Assembly: GCA_009823395.1 (NCBI GenBank)
Contig: CM020503.1
Location: 9,204,001 to 9,268,000, forward strand
DNA: 64,000 nucleotides
Source of the DNA: Thamnaconus septentrionalis
Taxonomy: Eukaryota > Chordata > Actinopteri > Tetraodontiformes > Monacanthidae
Reading direction: 5' to 3'
Positions 59,098 to 64,000 of this stretch are shown here, piece after piece (the first letter of the stretch is position 1; each line of letters starts with the position of its first letter). The translations under genes and the position numbers were made by a program. The notes beneath the pieces are model-generated. The model searched no databases, was not told the origin of the DNA, and worked only from the letters and a program-made list of their open reading frames with translations.

Positions 59098-62000
59098 CTG
59101 GATATTTTTGCATCTGCGGCTGTGTTAGCGTGCCCGGCCGTGCAGGCATGTCCTTGTGCATGCGTGTGCGTGCATGTATCTTTATTTTTCGACAAGGACA
59201 AAAGCACTTTGAACAAAAGCACTTCTCATTACGCCGAAGCCTTGATGTGCCGCCGCAGTAATGTATCATGCATAACAGACACTCTGCGAGCTATAATTGC
59301 CTTCTCATTTCGCCATCTCGCCCCCCCCCCGCCCAGTCTTCATTTCTTTTGCTAATCAAAAGTGTAACCAGATACATCTGCAGCCGTGCACATCTGCTCC
59401 AAAACAACAGTTTCCATGTCTGATTCGGTTTGCCTGCATCTCATGTCAGATGCCCCCCCCTTCCATGTTTCTACTGAGACAATCCTATGAATATTGTATT
59501 TGGTTCACACCCGTGTGTTGTCATGGCCCCCATCACTTTTGCCGTTTGAGAACAAAAAATGCTACGCTGTAGTCACAGTTTATCCTCTTGTGACTTCCAG
59601 GTAACTCTTGAGGACAATTTCATTGTAGACCTCGTTTCCTTTTCTGTGTTAGGCGTCAATTAACTGTTAATATTTAATAGAGTGAGGAAGAATTATCAAA
59701 AGAGTGAAGCAAGCACCACACGACGGCTCACTAATAAGCAAACAATAACAACTGATGTGAGTGAGAACGGCCGGCGGAATAGTGGAACATAAGTTTGATG
59801 CGTCCAGCTGCAGGCACACTCAGAAGAGCGCATGGGCAAAGGTTCGTCTGACGAGCACTTTAACATCAAAGTCCAACCTATCACTGACATCAAACATGAT
59901 CTTTACTCTGGACGGATGCAGGCCGGTGGCCCTGCATTGGCTTTCTGCCAACACAAGATGCATCGACACAAGCTTCTGCCCGCTAGCTTTAGTGTACGTG
60001 CACATCCATCCGCACTCATTATATATGTATGCGAGCCTTTCTCCTTAAGTATCGAAATCGTCAATATCATACAGCTTATGGTGGAAAGCACTAATTTAGA
60101 TGTATGTTTATGTAAAATATATGGGATTGATTCTAAAACACTGAGAGATGGTTCTAACTTAAAAACAGAGGAGCTAAACAATCAGCATAACACCATGAAA
60201 TTGCTGGACAGCCACCATCACGACCTCATCTTTGACTGATAAACCACTGTGCTGACAAAAAGACAGTCAACAGACGCAGACGTGGTGATGAAACAGGGGC
60301 GCAGACAAGATTTGGGTCCAATGTGCTACAGTGACGGGGAAGCAATAGGTGCTCTAATCTACAGCAGGGTCGGCTGGTCGATCGCGAAGGTACTGTGGGT
60401 AGATTGCATTGTACATGGAAGTGGGATTGCTTGGATTTCAACTCTGAAATCTCACTCCTTCATCTCCTATCATCCATCATCACTGGCATTTTCCACTTGA
60501 TTGACGTACAGGGCAGCCAGTTTGAGGTCTCTCTCTTTTTGACCACGAGTCACTCGCCATCAACAGCAAAACACTGCAGTAAAGCCATCCAACCACTTTG
60601 ACAAACACAGTCAAGCTAGCTGATTTGTGGTAGCTCTCTAAGTACGATGGTAGTCAATGAGCCAACGATAATAATGTTGATTTTAGTATTTAATACTTTA
60701 CTTTTTTTTGCACTGAAAAGTAAAAGCAATGCTGTAAGTGGATGAGTTTGACTAAAAAGTAACTTGCAAGCTGAGGAGATGTGGACACCTCTGGTCGACA
60801 GCTATTACTTTCCTTTGCTTGCACCAGCAGAGAGGGCAAGGAAGTAATAAGCAGGAAACAAAGCACTGCAGAATTCGCTGTCAGAAAGTCCCAGGAAGCC
60901 ATTGTTGGACTGCAGCAGTACTGAGCAACAGAAGATCCAACCTCGAGCAGAAGTGGGGTGTGCAAATATGAACCTGTTTCGAATGGTAACAATTAGTCCT
61001 TAATACAAGCGAGCTTGTTATCCTTCTGTTTCTCCCATCGCGTAGCTTCGTTCCTGTAATCAGTGAATTTTAATGCCCCACATGCAGAGTCCTGGCCCCA
61101 TTCCAACATCCAACATATTTAATCTGTGTTCCACAACGTCCTCTTCTTCCCTATGCCTCCAAGAAAACTGCCGCTGCCAGAGGTTTTGGCATGAAACTCT
61201 AAAATGGCGCGCGGATTTAAATCTCTGACAGCACAGTTGTCCTCATTAGCCCTACCTCTGCGCACACCATCTATTATTCATCCACATCCCTCTTCTTGTC
61301 TCTCTCCATTTCCTGCATGAGTGTACTGGGGCTGTTGTTGCCACAAGTGTTGCTTTGAAATCGTGAATTTGTTTTTTAAATGTGTTGTTCTCCTGCCAGA
61401 TCGTCTATTTTCAGGCCATGTTTTACATCAGTTGACTGGCCAAACTGGCTAAATGGGCGGCCTTTACCCTGGGGCCTGAACTCATTAAAGCGTACTCATG
61501 TTACGCGGGGACCCAAACTAAACACGGCCTGCCTCCGACATCCCGGGAGTCAGCCCTTTAAAAACACATGCTTCCCACATGGGTGCAGGATGAGTCGCAA
61601 CCGGGTCTACCTGCCTTTAGGGAGTCCATAAAGTAGTCCATGTCTGAACACCCAGTTCCAGGCCACCAAAAATATAAAAGTACTTCTACTAGCAAGTGAT
61701 TCAGTTTAGTCTGCGACAGCTGCTGGAACAGATCAAATGGGGGAGAAACTCGAGTCAGTGGGGAACCTTCTCGCTTTGGCACAAAGGTGAAGATCCAGAT
61801 GCTCAGTGAAGAGTGTCCTCACTCGGCCAAGCCAGTGCCCAGCCAGTGAGATAGCAAATACAGGGTTTGGAAACTTAAGCTGAAAAACTTCAGAATGCTT
61901 GGGGTATTTGAACTTTCCCATACTTTTACCTTCTGAATGCATATTCAATGGTATGATGCCTGTGTTAGACGAAGAAAGCACTTTTTGTCCGTCTTTAATT

Positions 62001-62330
62001 CAAGTGTGTGAAATTCACATTCAAAAATCAATATCAATAATCAGAATAGCCAACCCACAGCCGTAACTCAATTAGCCTTTGTAATCTGAGCCACTCCCAC
62101 CTGTGCCCCACCTCGTAAATCATGTTTTCTTGACGCCTGCTGTGACACTAATGGTGGAAGTGATGCTTCTGAGCCTACCTAATTGGAAAACTTTTAAATT
62201 TAAGAGCAGTAAGAAAAAGATATGACCTATTTTGTTGATCACTGGTACAGTGTTCTAGAGCAACAGCATTTTAAGGTCCCACAATCATGAAGTTGCAACA
62301 TGATTGCCTGCAATACAGCAAGGTTTGATA

Positions 62331-62570
62331 TCGATCCAATACCAAATAAATACAGGGCCAGTCTCACCAATACAATATCGATAAATAATCATTTCAAAAG
62401 ACTAAAACAAAAAGTTAATGGGCAACCCTGAAGTAGTTTAAACATAAATACATATAAATATATCCCAATGCAATATCCATATACAAATCAATGAATCAAT
62501 CTCATTACACTAATATTGATCAATACCCAAACCAACTTTGGTATCAATATAATTGCCTGCCCACCACTAG
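62331..62570. mobile_element. decayed fish repeat with ATCGAT/TATTGAT interior (tentative)
   Basis: The stretch contains GATATCGATCCAATACCAAA, ACAGGGCCAGTCTCACC and ATATCGATAAA, and ends GCCTGCCCACCACTAG. This resembles a common fish DNA element I remember, with GATATCGAT...ACAGGGCCAG inside and a GTGGTGGGC-type terminus. The left terminus is not clear and no target duplication was confirmed. Confidence 0.45.
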
Positions 62571-64000
62571 TATTTGCATTACAACAAGGCAATAAATTGA
62601 AAAATAAATAAATAAATACACAAACATCTGTGTAATTAAGTCAGAACCCAAATCGCTCCAGTCACCATCACCAGTCCCACACCTTTAGCCCCTTTGGAAT
62701 ATATTATGATTCCTCTTACACTCACACCCAGTCTGAGTAAATGTATTCTTTGCACCTCTGGGCTCAGACTGGTTTAAACATATTAGCACTGTTATGTAGG
62801 GCACCAGCATAAATAGGGCCCAGATCCCTCAAAAATAAATTCTCACCACCCTTTTCTCTCCAACATTTTGCCCAACCTCCTGTTTCTCTGTGCCAAGAGA
62901 GGCAAGTGGCTGCTTGTTGATGCGTGCATTCGCCTGAGATCATGACAAACATTTTCGTCCAAAAAGCCCCAGATCATCCTCATTATCATCCTCTTTCCCT
63001 CTTTGCCAGCGGGTCACGATTGTTTCACAGCTCTGCCACGTGATAGCTCAAACACCACTATAACTCCCGGTTCTGCTCAGGACAGCATAACAGAGGCCAC
63101 AGAAAAAGTGCCACTCAGCCACATTAGCCCTATCGACTGCACTGAAAAAGTATAAAAATGAACATCCAACATAAAAAGGCTATGTTACATCACAAAGTGA
63201 AACAACATGAAGGCAAATACTTGCAGGATTCAGAGGATTAAACAGTATTAATTGGTTATTGTTTTGTCAATGAATTTGGAAGCAAAATTCATTTTACAAT
63301 CCAAACGCACAAAAGAGACAGAAGGCGAGAGAGGTGCTGAATTTTTAGGATAAACTTGGCAGACAATGAATGTAACTGTCACACTGCAATTTGTAAAAAA
63401 GATTCTTCAGGATTTCTGTTGAAGGTCTATGACCGAAAGCTTGATAGTTGACAGATATTGGAGTCTGCAGCTTCTTCATGTTGTTTTCTGGTGATACAAT
63501 GTACAAAACAACAATTCTAATAGAATTGGGAAAATAAAGTGTGGTGAAATTAGCTAATATTTTGTGAGGGGGGAATAAATCCCAAAGCTTATCTTATCAC
63601 GAACCTGGAAGGCGAATCGGCTCCCACTGTGATACCTTGAAAGGCCGATTTCCAAAACTGTGATTTAAGCAAGCAAGGAAAAGTGGCAGGGGATGGAACT
63701 TCTGAGAGACTGTAACATACCGGAAAACCCGAGTAAAAGAAATTTTACATGGCATGGAATGCCTCCATGATGTTCTATATGTGCACAGTCTGAAATTTTA
63801 AAGAAAAAACACGTATTTGAGGCTTGATGGGTAAAGGTGGTTGGCTTGTCTTCATGCTTCAGTAGTTTCAACTTAGTCCCTGTGTCATCATCTCTTTCCA
63901 CTCAACGCCATCATTGAGCCCGTTTACATGCGAGTAAAAATCTGATCACTATTCATTTATTTAATTACTGACAAGATGGAGTGCAAGTTACATTAATCAT

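Larger units (their letters stand above)
55266..64000 (-). other. presumed pc intron upstream of the exon, right part; no gene seen
   Basis: No exon was recognised to the window end. It holds a T-run (57439-57458), a long TG microsatellite (59012-59096) and a decayed repeat at 62.33-62.57 kb. A 25-base word with one mismatch (CTCTGAAATCTCACTCCTT followed by ATCT) occurs at about 57980 and 60443. Open frames near 57.8-58.2, 58.5-58.9 and 59.8-60.2 kb have no recognisable motifs or splice context. Confidence 0.55.

Noticed and set aside
58950..59355. Open frames of up to 129 codons across the TG repeat
   Set aside because: Microsatellite translation only.
1..64000. CRISPR array, bacterial operon, prophage, or tRNA/rRNA genes
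   Set aside because: No regularly spaced direct repeats with unique spacers, no dense coding and no cloverleaf or rRNA core sequence were seen; the window is vertebrate.

Overview
This window looks like teleost fish nuclear DNA, most likely from a spiny-rayed fish. The evidence is long CA/TG, GA and tetranucleotide microsatellites, decayed hAT-type miniature elements of the kind common in fish, a 5'-truncated L1-like LINE, and sparse exons with eukaryotic splice sites. Nothing bacterial, plasmid-like or phage-like is visible, and there is no CRISPR array.

Only two genes can be supported. On the + strand, two exons (1-333 and 10344-11661) join in frame across a 10,010-base intron. They encode the C-terminal part of LRFN4 (SALM3), a synaptic adhesion protein: the end of the linker after the Ig domain, a fibronectin III domain, one membrane segment and a long cytoplasmic tail ending in a PDZ ligand. 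On the - strand, a single 183-base exon (42789-42971) encodes 61 residues of the biotin carboxylase domain of pyruvate carboxylase (pc). In mammals LRFN4 lies inside the PC gene on the opposite strand. The same pair in the same relative orientation here supports both calls and suggests that most of the window is pc intron with lrfn4 nested in it.

Layout: 1-333, lrfn4 penultimate exon; 334-10343, lrfn4 intron, with a purine-rich tract, a small CpG-rich patch and a decayed hAT element ending about 34 bases before the acceptor; 10344-11661, lrfn4 last exon; 11662 to about 13.65 kb, probable 3' UTR; 13.65-42.79 kb, non-coding, with a composite hAT element carrying a TTAGGG-containing tandem repeat (16.5-17.9 kb), an L1 fragment with perfect target-site duplications (25.26-25.79 kb) and many microsatellites; 42789-42971, pc exon; 42.97-64 kb, presumed pc intron, with a perfect 16-bp hairpin (48.0 kb), CG-alternating and CA microsatellites (53.1-54.0 kb), a 172-bp hAT miniature element with target duplications (55.1 kb) and further decayed repeats.

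The two genes are not a pathway: LRFN4 acts in neuronal adhesion and PC is a mitochondrial anaplerotic enzyme. They share only the locus. I found no convincing new multi-gene system. The points most worth a second look are the nested locus, the long LRFN4 tail, the satellite-bearing hAT element and the perfect hairpin at 48.0 kb. Statements about human proteins and repeat families are from memory, not from a search.
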